Shown here piece after piece: positions 6,613 through 15,556 of a stretch of 63,769 nt of DNA. A program made the position numbers and the translations under genes. The notes beneath the pieces are model-generated. The model had not been told where the DNA came from. It was given only the letters and a program-made list of their open reading frames with translations, and ran no database searches. Each line of letters opens with the position of its first letter. The first letter of the stretch is position 1. Origin of the DNA: an uncultured Collinsella sp. (GTDB taxonomy: Bacteria; Actinomycetota; Coriobacteriia; Coriobacteriales; Coriobacteriaceae); assembly GCA_900541185.1 (NCBI GenBank), contig UQIQ01000002.1, positions 1 through 63,769 on the forward strand, read 5' to 3'.

Positions 6613-8844
6613 GTGGCACACAACAAACTGGAGGCAAGCCCCCAAGACCAGCGTGGTCAAGGCGGGCACGGAGCCATCCCCCTCTCCGCTGGCATGCTGC
6701 TTGTAACGCTCGGCGTCGTCTATGGCGACATCGGCACGAGCCCCATGTACACCATGAAATCAATCGTCGCCAACAACGGCGGCATCGGTACCGTCAGCGA
6801 GGACATGATCCTGGGCGCGCTTTCGCTCGTCATCTGGACCATGACACTCGTGACCACGGTCAAGTACGTGGTAATCGCCATGAAGGCCGACAACCACAAC
6901 GAAGGCGGCATCTTCGCCCTGTTTAGCCTGGTGCGAAAAGTGGCACCATGGCTGATCCTACCTGCCATGATCGGCGGCGCGGCGCTGCTCGCCGACGGCA
7001 TCCTCACCCCCGCGGTCACGGTCACCACAGCCATCGAGGGCCTGCGTACCATCGAGTGGGGCCACGCGCTGTTGGGTGACGGGCAAACTAACGTCATCAT
7101 TATTACCATCATCATTATCTGCGGCCTGTTTGCCATGCAGCGCGCTGGCACCTCGTCAATCGGCAAGCTGTTCGGTCCGCTCATGACGCTGTGGTTCCTG
7201 TTCCTGGCAGGCGCCGGTCTGTTCAACATGCTCGGCAACCTGTCCATCTTGCGCGCGCTCAACCCCATCCGCGGCGTCATGTTTCTGTTCTCGCCCATCA
7301 ACCACTCGGGCATCATGGTGCTCGGCTTCGTCTTCCTGTCGACGACCGGCGCCGAGGCGCTCTATTCAGACATGGGCCACGTAGGCAAGGCCAACATCTA
7401 CGCATCCTGGCCGTTTGTTAAGGCGGCGCTAATCCTTAACTACCTGGGTCAGGGCGCTTGGCTGCTCGCCAACAATTCCAATCCCCAGATGCTCGCGATG
7501 GATATCGTCAACCCGTTCTATATGATGCTTCCCGAGCCCCTGCGTCCCTTTGCCATCGTGCTTTCGGCCGTGGCAGCCATCATTGCCTCGCAGGCGCTCA
7601 TCACCGGCTCCTTCTCGCTGGTATCCGAGGCAACGCGTCTCAACCTTATGCCGCATCTGCGCATCCACTACCCCAGCGACACCAAGGGTCAGCTCTATAT
7701 TCCGCTCGTCAACAACATCATGTGGGTCGGCTGCATCTTCATCGTGCTGCTGTTCCAAAACTCCGAGCGCATGGAGAGCGCCTACGGCCTCGCCATTACC
7801 GTGACCATGCTCATGACCACGACGCTTTTGACGAGCTATATCGCTGGCATTCTCAAGCACAAGCTGGGCGCCTGCGTCTTCGCCCTGCTCTTCGGTGCCA
7901 TTGAGCTGTGCTTCTTTGCCTCGTGCCTCACCATGTTCTTTGACGGCGGCTATGTGATGATCTTCCTGGCCGCACTGCTGTTTGGCCTTATGTACGTGTG
8001 GCGCCGTGGCACCGCCATCGAGCGCACGCAGACGATTCTGTTGCCCGTCTCCAAGTACATCGATCAGCTCAACCGCCTGCGCAACGACGAGACCTATCCC
8101 GTGCTCGCCGACAATCTGGTATTTCTCACCAACAGCCCCGACCCGCTCACGCTCGACCGCGACGTGCTCTATTCCATCCTGGATAAGCATCCCAAGCGCG
8201 CCAAGGCATATTGGTTCATTAACGTGCACGTTACCGACGAACCCTATACGCACGAGTATTCCGTCGAGACCTTTGGCACGGACTTCCTCTTCCGCGTTCG
8301 CCTGGACCTGGGCTTTAAAGTCAACCAGCGCGTCAACGCTTATCTGCGTCAGATCGTCGGCGACTTGATGGCATCGGGCGAGCTGCCGCCGCAACATCAC
8401 ACCTACTCCATCTACGAGACACGCGGCAACGTGGGTGACTTCCGCTTTTGTATGCTGCGCAAGATGCTTGCCCCCGAAACGGACATCAACCGCAATGACC
8501 ACCGCGTGATGGCCATCAAGTACGCCGTCCGCCGCGCCTGCGGAAGCCCGGCACGCTGGTACGGTCTTGAGAACTCGGCCATCATCATCGAGTACGTGCC
8601 GCTGTTTGCCCGCATGCGCCCGGCCGTTAAGCTCGTGCGCACCCAGGTGCCGCTCGAGGTTCAGATCGAAGAGGCCGAGGAAATGGAAGTCGACATCTTC
8701 TCGGACGACTTGGTCAACGGCAACGAAGCCGGTAAGGACATGAACGTCGATCCCACCGAGTTGCTCGAGAGCGTCGCCGATACGCCCGAACAGCAACAGC
8801 TCGACGGCCTCGAGAACGAACAACTCAACGATGCCAACTTCTAG
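6613..8844 (+). CDS. kup: KUP/HAK/KT family potassium uptake protein
   Basis: This is a 743-residue potassium/proton symporter of the cytoplasmic membrane. The signature GVVYGDIGTSPMYT opens TM1 near residue 36, followed by about 12 helices. Conserved features include MKADNHNEGGIFALF and the TGAEALYSDMGH segment of the family. A cytoplasmic tail begins near residue 470, and the last 60 residues are acidic. The GTG at 6613 is preferred because AAGGGAG lies five bases upstream; the in-frame ATG at 6595 lacks a binding site. It is transcribed alone, with a palindromic leader and a terminator downstream. Confidence 0.95.
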   Translation: MAHNKLEASPQDQRGQGGHGAIPLSAGMLLVTLGVVYGDIGTSPMYTMKSIVANNGGIGTVSEDMILGALSLVIWTMTLVTTVKYVVIAMKADNHNEGGIFALFSLVRKVAPWLILPAMIGGAALLADGILTPAVTVTTAIEGLRTIEWGHALLGDGQTNVIIITIIIICGLFAMQRAGTSSIGKLFGPLMTLWFLFLAGAGLFNMLGNLSILRALNPIRGVMFLFSPINHSGIMVLGFVFLSTTGAEALYSDMGHVGKANIYASWPFVKAALILNYLGQGAWLLANNSNPQMLAMDIVNPFYMMLPEPLRPFAIVLSAVAAIIASQALITGSFSLVSEATRLNLMPHLRIHYPSDTKGQLYIPLVNNIMWVGCIFIVLLFQNSERMESAYGLAITVTMLMTTTLLTSYIAGILKHKLGACVFALLFGAIELCFFASCLTMFFDGGYVMIFLAALLFGLMYVWRRGTAIERTQTILLPVSKYIDQLNRLRNDETYPVLADNLVFLTNSPDPLTLDRDVLYSILDKHPKRAKAYWFINVHVTDEPYTHEYSVETFGTDFLFRVRLDLGFKVNQRVNAYLRQIVGDLMASGELPPQHHTYSIYETRGNVGDFRFCMLRKMLAPETDINRNDHRVMAIKYAVRRACGSPARWYGLENSAIIIEYVPLFARMRPAVKLVRTQVPLEVQIEEAEEMEVDIFSDDLVNGNEAGKDMNVDPTELLESVADTPEQQQLDGLENEQLNDANF

Positions 8845-8868
8845 CGACGCCACCAGCCATTGACGATA

Positions 8869-8905
8869 GCGGCCCTGCACCTCGCGAGAGATGCAGGGCC
8901 GCTTT
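8869..8905. terminator. Terminator between kup and bile salt hydrolase
   Basis: The arms GCGGCCCTGCA (8869-8879) and TGCAGGGCCGC (8892-8902) flank a 12-base loop and are followed by TTT. It serves the convergent kup and bile salt hydrolase genes. Confidence 0.75.
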
Positions 8906-8926
8906 GCATTGCAGTAAAGCTATCGG

Positions 8927-9892
8927 CTACGAACGACGCGGCTCGGGAACCACGAGCTTATCGGGGCTCGCGCCCTCGGCATCCATCAGGCTCACGTAGC
9001 GAATCGACGGATCCTCATACATCGCGTAGTAATAATTGCCCGTGCGCGCGCTAAAGCATCCGGTGTAGATGGTCTTCTCGAACTTGCCATCTCCCATCCT
9101 GGACGCCCCCTCAATCATCACCACGCCCTCGAGCGAGCGGAACATGCGGACGACGTTTTCGGTCTCGCTCTCCTTTTGCGGGTAATTGGCATTGAGGTAC
9201 GCCGCCTTTACAAAACGGCTCGGCGAATAGCAATCGCCCGGAATGCCGCGCATGCCGGCACCCGCGCCATAGGGCTTGAGCTCGGCGCCACGCCATGTCG
9301 CCGTCTGCGGAAAATCGCTTGTGGCGGTGATATAGGTGCGGAGGTTTTCCATGTGCCACGGGAAGGTCGGCTGGTTGGCAAGGGTGTCGACCGGATCGTC
9401 GTATACATGCAGGCCGTCAGCCATCATCTCGACCACGATGCTGCGCTGGCTGTCGCCGATAATCCAATGGAGCAGCGACACGCCCAGCCCCTCTCCGGCA
9501 GATTTGGCGACAATCACCGTATCGCGCAGCGCGGCCTCGACCTCATCGACCGTCGAGAACGTCGCTGCCACCCACAGGGGAAACTCATAGGCCGCAATAT
9601 TGTTCTTGCCGTCGACAGGGCCCTCGGCATACTCGGCATAACCCGGGAAATTGAGACCCGCCACGGCAAGGCCCGCATCGTTGCCGCAATCGAAGAACAT
9701 AGGGTAGTTCCTGTAATCGATGCACATACCGATCACCGCGTGCGCCGCTGTCGCGTCGTCGATAAACGAATACGGAATGTGAAACCCGCGCGGCATCACG
9801 CGAACCTGTTGGCCGTAGTCAAAGCTCCAGTCGAGATTGCGGCCCAGATACATGTGGCCAGAATTATCAGTAAATCGAATACTCGTACACAT
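8927..9892 (-). CDS. bsh: Choloylglycine (bile salt) hydrolase
   Basis: This 321-residue enzyme belongs to the Ntn-hydrolase cholylglycine family, which cleaves glycine or taurine from conjugated bile acids. Cys2 directly follows the initiator Met and becomes the N-terminal nucleophile. Arg18 and Asp21 (GRNLDW), Asn81 (GLNFPGY), Asn173 (ANQPTFPW) and Arg226 match the known active-site set. The NQPTFPWHMENL stretch is more like bile salt hydrolases than penicillin V acylases. AGGAGG precedes the ATG at 9892. There is no signal peptide, so it is cytoplasmic. It marks the organism as a gut resident. Confidence 0.92.
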   Translation of the reverse strand: MCTSIRFTDNSGHMYLGRNLDWSFDYGQQVRVMPRGFHIPYSFIDDATAAHAVIGMCIDYRNYPMFFDCGNDAGLAVAGLNFPGYAEYAEGPVDGKNNIAAYEFPLWVAATFSTVDEVEAALRDTVIVAKSAGEGLGVSLLHWIIGDSQRSIVVEMMADGLHVYDDPVDTLANQPTFPWHMENLRTYITATSDFPQTATWRGAELKPYGAGAGMRGIPGDCYSPSRFVKAAYLNANYPQKESETENVVRMFRSLEGVVMIEGASRMGDGKFEKTIYTGCFSARTGNYYYAMYEDPSIRYVSLMDAEGASPDKLVVPEPRRS

Positions 9893-9956
9893 AGCGCCTC
9901 CTAGCTTTACGTTCTTGCTAATTTCATTGTCTCCAAACAAAAAGGCGCTAAACACA

Positions 9957-9990
9957 AAAGCCCGGACATGACAACAATGTCATGCCCGGG
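9957..9990 (-). terminator. Terminator after second deformylase-like gene
   Basis: On the minus strand the arms CCCGGGCATGACA and TGTCATGTCCGGG (one mismatch) enclose TTGT and are followed by CTTTTGTG. It ends the deformylase-like transcript before the bile salt hydrolase promoter. Confidence 0.75.
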
Positions 9991-10023
9991 CCAAAAGAGA
10001 CGAAGTGCGGTGCTTTGATCCCC

Positions 10024-10443
10024 TTAGACCAACTTTCCTAGACAGTGGTCGATCATATGCTGGACCATTTGTGCCTCAAAGCCCGCGTAGTCGCGGCGGC
10101 ACTCCTTCATCTTGCCGTCGACGATCTGATCAAAGGCGACCTTGCACTTGATATAGCGCGTGGACTTGGTGACCTCCTCGTGCGTCAGGCAGCTCTCCTC
10201 CATCTTGCTGGCGCCCAGGCCAAACACCAGACGGGGGTTGTAGAGTACGTGAGGCTCGCCGGCATCGTCCAGGTAGACGCAAACCTTCTTGGTAACGCCA
10301 ATCTGGTTAGCGGCAAGGCAGCCGGCATCGTCGAGCGACTTGATGGTATCGATCAGGTCCTGAGCAACCGACTCGTCCTCGACGGTCGCAACCTCGCAAC
10401 GCTGGGACAGGATAGCCTCGTCGCGGCAGAGCTCTTTAATCAT
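10024..10443 (-). CDS. Peptide deformylase-like protein lacking the catalytic Glu
   Basis: This is a 139-residue paralogue of the protein at 2399. Motif 1 (CLAANQIG) keeps the usual Gln47. Motif 2 is ESCL instead of EGCL, retaining the metal ligand Cys85. Motif 3 is QHMIDH instead of QHEIDH, so both His ligands (129, 133) remain but the catalytic Glu is Met130. Known deformylases need that Glu for activity, so this protein is probably not a normal deformylase. GGAGG lies five bases before the ATG at 10443. It could be a binding protein or a metal-site relic. Confidence 0.75.
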   Translation of the reverse strand: MIKELCRDEAILSQRCEVATVEDESVAQDLIDTIKSLDDAGCLAANQIGVTKKVCVYLDDAGEPHVLYNPRLVFGLGASKMEESCLTHEEVTKSTRYIKCKVAFDQIVDGKMKECRRDYAGFEAQMVQHMIDHCLGKLV

Positions 10444-10636
10444 ACGTTCCTCCAAAGAGTTCGTTGTAACCGCTTAAGTATACGGTACCCACACATTTTC
10501 ATGCGAAAAATACCGTCCGTCTGCTACAAAGCGCCGAACATCAACACGCGAGGAACAACAGCGTCGTAAAGGGGCTATAGTAGTTGAGTTCGTGTCAATC
10601 GGCCTAAACTCGGGGCCGAACAAGGAAAGGGTATGC

Positions 10637-11947
10637 ATGGACGAACTTTTTCACGTCAGTGAGCGCAAGTCCACAATCGGGACCGAACTTCGCGCTGGAC
10701 TGACAACATTCCTGGCGATGGCCTACATCATCGCCGTCAACCCTGCGGTGCTCTCGGGCGCCGGCATCGATGCGGGAGCGCTCGCCTGCGCCACCTGCCT
10801 GGGCGCCGGCATCATGACCATCTGCATGGGCATCTTCGCCAACCGCCCGCTCGCCTGCGCGTCGGGCTTAGGCGTCAACGCGATGATCGCTGGAATCACC
10901 ACCACCGTCTGCGGCGGTGACTGGCACGTGGCCATGAGCGTCATCTTCCTTGAGGGCGTCGTCATCTTGCTGCTCGTGCTTTGTGGCCTGCGCGAGGCCA
11001 TCATGGACGCCATCCCGGTTGTCCTGCGTCACGCCATCTCGGTGGGTCTGGGCCTGTTCATCGCCATGATTGGCCTGTGCGATGCCGGCATTATCACCGC
11101 TGGCGCCGGTACACTCGTCGGTCTGGGCGACATCACCTCCCCCACCTTCATCGTCGGCATCATCTCCATCCTTGTGACAGTCGCCCTCGCCTGCCGCAAC
11201 GTCCCCGGCTCGCTGCTCATCGGCATCGTCGTCGCCGTCATCGCCGGTATCCCCCTAGGTGTGACCCAGGCTCCGACCGGTATCATCGCCCCGCTCGACT
11301 TCTCGAGCATCGGTGGCCCCATCGCCGACGCCGGCGGCGTGCCTGCCATCGTCAAGGTCCTTACCGACCCCGCGCTCCTCGTCATCTCGTTCTCGTTGCT
11401 CATGAGTGACTTCTTCGACACCATGGGCACCGCGATGGCCGTGGCCAAGCAGGGCGAGTTCCTCACCGACGACGGCAACGTCGAGAATATCAAGGAGATC
11501 CTGATCGTCGACTCCGCCGCCGCTGCTGTGGGCGGTTTCATGGGTGTCTCCTCCATCACCACCTTCGTCGAGTCCACTTCCGGCGCCGCCGACGGTGGCC
11601 GCACGGGCCTCACCTCCGTCACCACCGGCGTGCTGTTCATTCTCGCCGCGTTCTTCTCCCCCATCGTCACCATCGTTTCCAGCGCCGCCACCTGCGGTGC
11701 TCTGGTCTACGTCGGCTACCTCATGATGAGCGAAGCCTCCGAGATCGACTGGTCCGACGTGTCGCAGGGTTTCCCGGCGTTCATGATCGTCGCCGGCGTG
11801 CCCTTCACCTACTCCATCTCTGCCGGCATTGGCCTGGGCTTCATCGCCTACGTGATCGTCGCGCTCTTTAAGGGCGAGGCCTCCAAGATCAAGCCGCTTA
11901 TGTGGATCGCAGCCCTTGCCTTCCTCGTCTACTTCTTCGTGGCGTAA
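10637..11947 (+). CDS. NCS2 family purine permease (AzgA/hypoxanthine-guanine type)
   Basis: This 436-residue membrane protein belongs to the AzgA branch of the nucleobase/cation symporter 2 family, which imports adenine, guanine or hypoxanthine. The N-terminal TELRAGLTTFLAMAYIIAVNP, ASGLGVNAM and SDFFDTMGTAMAVAKQGEF segments are diagnostic. The later STTFVESTSG-like stretch (SSITTFVESTSGAADGGRTG) matches the substrate-binding region. The start is the ATG at 10637 behind AAGGAAAGGG. It is a single-gene unit with a strong terminator. I found no purine riboswitch in the 190 bases upstream. Confidence 0.92.
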   Translation: MDELFHVSERKSTIGTELRAGLTTFLAMAYIIAVNPAVLSGAGIDAGALACATCLGAGIMTICMGIFANRPLACASGLGVNAMIAGITTTVCGGDWHVAMSVIFLEGVVILLLVLCGLREAIMDAIPVVLRHAISVGLGLFIAMIGLCDAGIITAGAGTLVGLGDITSPTFIVGIISILVTVALACRNVPGSLLIGIVVAVIAGIPLGVTQAPTGIIAPLDFSSIGGPIADAGGVPAIVKVLTDPALLVISFSLLMSDFFDTMGTAMAVAKQGEFLTDDGNVENIKEILIVDSAAAAVGGFMGVSSITTFVESTSGAADGGRTGLTSVTTGVLFILAAFFSPIVTIVSSAATCGALVYVGYLMMSEASEIDWSDVSQGFPAFMIVAGVPFTYSISAGIGLGFIAYVIVALFKGEASKIKPLMWIAALAFLVYFFVA

Positions 11948-11974
11948 CGGCATAGTCTGCTAAAACAAAACAAC

Positions 11975-12015
11975 AAGGCGCGGAATCGCATCGAGCGGCT
12001 CCGCGCCTTTCTTTT
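11975..12015 (+). terminator. Intrinsic terminator after purine permease
   Basis: The arms AAGGCGCGGA (11975-11984) and TCCGCGCCTT (12000-12009) are followed by TTCTTTT, the standard layout of a factor-independent terminator. Confidence 0.85.
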
Positions 12016-12084
12016 AGCGTCTGCCCCCGTGCCAGCGTGCGACAATTGAGGCTGTCAATATCACAACACCGAGAGAAGCCTGCC

Positions 12085-12750
12085 TTGGAAGCGCATCATA
12101 AGCAGATAACCGTTTATTCAGAGTGTGCGGAAGGCGCGCCCGTCATCTACCTCCCCGTTGTCATGGGCGACGGTAGCGAAGTCTACGAGCGCTGCCGAGA
12201 GCTCGACTGCCCACCCTTCACCCTTGTCGCCATTGGAGGGCTCGATTGGAATCGCGAGCTGAGCCCCTGGGAATGTGACGGAACTATACGAGATGCTGAG
12301 CCCTTTGGCGGACAGGCTGCTGGTTTTCTTGACGAGTTGTTGAAGCAGATAATCCCCCAGGCCGAATCATCGCTCCCGCAACCGCCCGCCTGGCGCGGCG
12401 TTGCCGGCTACTCGTTGGCGGGTCTTTTTGCACTGTGGGCACTTTGGCAAACAGATGTCTTTGAGCGCGCGGCGAGTGCGTCGGGGTCGCTGTGGTTCCC
12501 CGGCTTTATCGACTACGCGCGCGAGCGCACGATGACAGCTACGCCCGACGCCGCCTATCTGTCGCTCGGTAAAAAGGAAACCAAAACGCCCAACCGCATG
12601 ATGCGGCACGTGCTCGACGATACGCGCGCGATGGAAGAGCTGTTTATCGAGCGCGACATCCCAACAACGCTGGAGCTCAACCCCGGCAATCACTTTGCCC
12701 AAACTGACCTGCGCATGGCGCGCGGCATCCACTGGATACTAACGCATTAA
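12085..12750 (+). CDS. Alpha/beta-hydrolase fold esterase (Fes/IroE-like)
   Basis: The protein has 221 residues from a TTG at 12085, and 237 if the in-frame GTG at 12037 is used; neither start is strong, but GAGAAG lies nine bases before the TTG. The nucleophile elbow GYSLAG, the preceding conserved WRGVAGYSLAGLFALWAL context, and the C-terminal ELNPGNHF with the catalytic His are typical of esterase D/enterochelin-esterase-like hydrolases. No signal peptide is seen. No siderophore gene lies nearby, so the substrate is open. Confidence 0.75.
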   Translation: MEAHHKQITVYSECAEGAPVIYLPVVMGDGSEVYERCRELDCPPFTLVAIGGLDWNRELSPWECDGTIRDAEPFGGQAAGFLDELLKQIIPQAESSLPQPPAWRGVAGYSLAGLFALWALWQTDVFERAASASGSLWFPGFIDYARERTMTATPDAAYLSLGKKETKTPNRMMRHVLDDTRAMEELFIERDIPTTLELNPGNHFAQTDLRMARGIHWILTH

Positions 12751-12752
12751 AA

Positions 12753-12786
12753 ATGGCGTCCACGCGTACATACGCATGGACGCCAT
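12753..12786. terminator. Terminator between esterase and uracil permease
   Basis: The 10-base arms ATGGCGTCCA (12753-12762) and TGGACGCCAT (12777-12786) lie between two convergent genes, with A-rich sequence on the left and AT-rich sequence on the right. Confidence 0.7.
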
Positions 12787-12810
12787 CTATAATTTGGCTG
12801 AACGCAGCTA

Positions 12811-14145
12811 CTATTCAGTAGTCTCCTCAAGCTCGGAAGTATCGAACTCAAAGTCATTACCGGGCAGGATGGCGTTGAGCACAATGCCCACCAGCGAGCC
12901 CACGGCAAGGCCCGAAAGCGAAATCGTCACGCCGCCCAGCTCCAGCACGATGGCACCGGCGGTACTGTAGGCAATGCCGAGCGAAAGCACGAGCACCAGA
13001 GCCGCCACCAGCACGTTGCGGTTGTTCTGGAAATCAACCTGATTCTCGATGAGGTTACGCACGCCAACGGCGCTGATCATGCCGTAGAGCACGAGCGACA
13101 CACCGCCGATAACGCACGCCGGCATGGCGGCAATCACCGCAGCAAACTTGGGGCAGAACGAAAGCACAATGGCGCAGCAGGCGGCAATGCGAATCACACG
13201 CGGGTCGAACACACGCGTCAAGGCAAGCACGCCGGTGTTCTCGCCATACGTCGTATTGGCGGGGGCGCCAAAGAGCGATGCCAAGATGGTCGCCAGGCCA
13301 TCGCCGAGCAGGGTACGGTGCAGACCGGGATCGGCAATGTAATTGCGTTCGCAGGTAGAGCCAATGGCGGAGATATCGCCGATATGCTCGATCATAGTTG
13401 CAAAGGCCAGCGGCATGATGGTGATGATGGCCGTCGTGGCAAGACCGCTATCGAACTGCGGTCCAAAGAGCGCAAACACGGTGTTGTCCCACACGACGGG
13501 CAAGCCAACCCAGGGGGCGGCTGCGACGCCAGAGAAGTCGACCTCGCCCAGCGCGGCCGCAACGGCATAGCTCACCACAACGCCCAGCAAAATCGGCACG
13601 ATCTTGACCATGCCGCGCCCCCAAATATTGCAGATGACGATCACGGCCACAGCGACAACGGCAACAAGCCAATTGGTCTGGCAGTTGGCGATAGCAGAGC
13701 TTGCCAAGATCAGGCCGATGGAAATGACGATGGGACCGGTCACCACCGGCGGGAAGAAGCGCATGACGCGCTTGGCGCCAAAGGCGCGGAACAGCGCTGC
13801 CAGCACCGGATAGAGCAGGCCGGCGCAGGCAACGCCCAGACAAGCGTAGGGCAAAAGCTCGGCCTCGCCGTTGGGTGCAATGGCAGCATAACCCGCGATA
13901 AAGGCAAACGACGAGCCCAGGAACGCGGGCACCTTACCGCGCGATAGAAAATGAAACAGCAGTGTGCCGATGCCGGCGAACAGAAGCGTCGTCGAAACGG
14001 AAAGGCCGGTGAGCACGGGCACGAGCACCGTGGCTCCGAACATCGCAAACATGTGTTGCAAACCCAACACGAACATGCGCGGGCGGCCGAGCGACGATGC
14101 ATCGTAGATGGCATCGGTGACGGCGGGCGTCGAGGACTGGGACAT
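12811..14145 (-). CDS. uraA: Uracil/xanthine permease, UraA-like
   Basis: This is a 444-residue NCS2 permease with about 14 helices. The UraA-type substrate residues are visible: Glu in ATMIEHIGDISA and Glu in ANTTYGENTGVLALT, the latter being the family signature. Uptake of uracil by proton symport is the expected role. The ATG at 14145 is preceded by GAAAGGACATCC. The C-terminus is acidic (residues 430-444). It is a different NCS2 branch from the AzgA-like permease 1 kb away, so this stretch holds one pyrimidine and one purine importer. Confidence 0.92.
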   Translation of the reverse strand: MSQSSTPAVTDAIYDASSLGRPRMFVLGLQHMFAMFGATVLVPVLTGLSVSTTLLFAGIGTLLFHFLSRGKVPAFLGSSFAFIAGYAAIAPNGEAELLPYACLGVACAGLLYPVLAALFRAFGAKRVMRFFPPVVTGPIVISIGLILASSAIANCQTNWLVAVVAVAVIVICNIWGRGMVKIVPILLGVVVSYAVAAALGEVDFSGVAAAPWVGLPVVWDNTVFALFGPQFDSGLATTAIITIMPLAFATMIEHIGDISAIGSTCERNYIADPGLHRTLLGDGLATILASLFGAPANTTYGENTGVLALTRVFDPRVIRIAACCAIVLSFCPKFAAVIAAMPACVIGGVSLVLYGMISAVGVRNLIENQVDFQNNRNVLVAALVLVLSLGIAYSTAGAIVLELGGVTISLSGLAVGSLVGIVLNAILPGNDFEFDTSELEETTE

Positions 14146-14267
14146 GGATGTCCTTTCGAATGGAAGGGCGATCGGGCATATCGGATAACCTGCCCGAACG
14201 ATACGATCCGGACCATTGTACGTGATACGTCATGTCTCGCGCGCGCCGTCACCTGCAAGCGGTAGCG

Positions 14268-15401
14268 TTACTTCCAAACGCGCTCGGCAATGCGCTTGAC
14301 CAGCGCGATCTTTGCCCACTGTTCGTCCTCGGTCAGCTTGTTGCCAATCTCGCAGCTGGCAAAGCCGCACTGGGGCGACAGGTACAGGTTCTCGAGCGGC
14401 ACATACTTTGCGGCCTCGTGGATACGTTCGACGATAACGTCCTCGTCCTCAAGCTCAGCCGCCTTGGTGGTCACCAGACCCAGCACGACCTTCTTGCCGG
14501 GAGCAACGTACTTGAGCGGCTCAAAGCCACCGGCGCGTGGCGTATCGAACTCAAGGTAGAACGCGTCAACGTTCTCATGTACGAACAGGTACGGCGCAAT
14601 GGGATCGTAACCACCCTCGAAGGCATACGTGGAGTGATAGTTGCCGCGGCACACGTGCGTGTTGATAACCAGATCGTCGGGCTTGCCCGCGATGGCGGCA
14701 TTGTTGAGCGCCACGCCCAGCTCGCTCACCTTTTGCAGGTCAACCGGGCTCATGCCGGCCTTGGACACAAAGTCGGTATCGCAATAGATGCCCCAGGTGC
14801 AGTCATCAAATTGGATGTTGCGGCAGCCTGCTGCGTACAGGTCGGCGATCACCGTGCGATAAGCGGCCGCAATGGCGTCGGCAAGTTCCTCATCGGTCTT
14901 ATAGACAGCGCGCAGGCTCTCCTGCTGGCCGTCGCAGCGATCGAGCGTGACCTCAGAGAACGTCTGGATCGGCGCCGGAATGGTCTGGCGTGCGACCTGG
15001 CCCTCCCCCTCAAGCGCCTTGACGAACTTAAAATGCTCGACGAACGGGTGGTTCTCGCCGCTAATGGGACCAGTAACCACGGCGGTGTCGGCCGTCGTCT
15101 CCTCATCATGGAACATATAACCCGTGCGTGAGGTGCGGCGCTCAATGCCGTTAAGGCCCCACATAAAATCGAGGTGCCAGTAGCTGCGGCGGAACTCGCC
15201 ATCGGTGATCACCTGCAGGCCGGCGGCCTTCTGCTTGGCCACCAAATCGCGAATGGCATCGTCCTCGACGGCCTTAAGGCCGGAAGCGTCGAGTTTACCC
15301 GCGACATAGGCGGCACGGGCGTCCTTTACAGCCTGCGGACGAAGAAAGCTGCCGACGATATCGGCGCGAAACGGCGCGTTCGGTTGAATCGAAGTGCTCA
15401 T
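14268..15401 (-). CDS. Cobalamin-independent methionine synthase C-terminal-type protein (YxjG/YxjH family)
   Basis: This 377-residue protein corresponds to the catalytic C-terminal barrel of MetE without the N-terminal half, as in Bacillus YxjG/YxjH. It would transfer a methyl group to homocysteine or a related thiol. Zinc-ligand-like features are present: INTHVCRGN (His, Cys) and the C-terminal LSPQCGFAS (Cys). ADIVGSFLRP opens the barrel. The start is the ATG at 15401 behind AAAGGGAG; six upstream codons are in frame but unsupported. A LysR gene lies immediately upstream on the same strand, with dyads between. No S-box riboswitch was seen. Confidence 0.88.
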   Translation of the reverse strand: MSTSIQPNAPFRADIVGSFLRPQAVKDARAAYVAGKLDASGLKAVEDDAIRDLVAKQKAAGLQVITDGEFRRSYWHLDFMWGLNGIERRTSRTGYMFHDEETTADTAVVTGPISGENHPFVEHFKFVKALEGEGQVARQTIPAPIQTFSEVTLDRCDGQQESLRAVYKTDEELADAIAAAYRTVIADLYAAGCRNIQFDDCTWGIYCDTDFVSKAGMSPVDLQKVSELGVALNNAAIAGKPDDLVINTHVCRGNYHSTYAFEGGYDPIAPYLFVHENVDAFYLEFDTPRAGGFEPLKYVAPGKKVVLGLVTTKAAELEDEDVIVERIHEAAKYVPLENLYLSPQCGFASCEIGNKLTEDEQWAKIALVKRIAERVWK

Positions 15402-15441
15402 AGATATCTCCCTTTGCATTGGTTGCTTTACTGGGACAGAG

Positions 15442-15455
15442 TATGAGCGCTCATA
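15442..15455. promoter_or_regulatory. Perfect 14-bp palindrome upstream of methionine synthase gene
   Basis: TATGAGC-GCTCATA lies 41 bases before the ATG of the MetE-like gene. A candidate site for the adjacent LysR regulator. Confidence 0.5.
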
Positions 15456-15487
15456 TGACCATCGTAAAATATACGTTTATAACAGTT

Positions 15488-15510
15488 TGATATAGATGTT
15501 TCCTATATCA
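15488..15510. promoter_or_regulatory. 8-bp dyad between lysR and methionine synthase gene
   Basis: TGATATAG-N7-CTATATCA sits about 90 bases upstream of the MetE-like start. Together with the palindrome at 15442 it gives two sites at the distances common for LysR recognition and activation sites. Confidence 0.5.
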
Positions 15511-15556
15511 GTCTGGACTGTCATAAAGAGACTTGAACCGTGCGGAGCACAGCAGC

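Noticed and set aside
10444..10636. Possible purine riboswitch upstream of the AzgA-like permease
   Set aside because: None of the conserved purine aptamer loop sequences is present in this leader.
15402..15556. Possible S-box (SAM-I) riboswitch upstream of the methionine synthase gene
   Set aside because: The spacer has only short dyads that fit LysR sites; the S-box core elements are absent.
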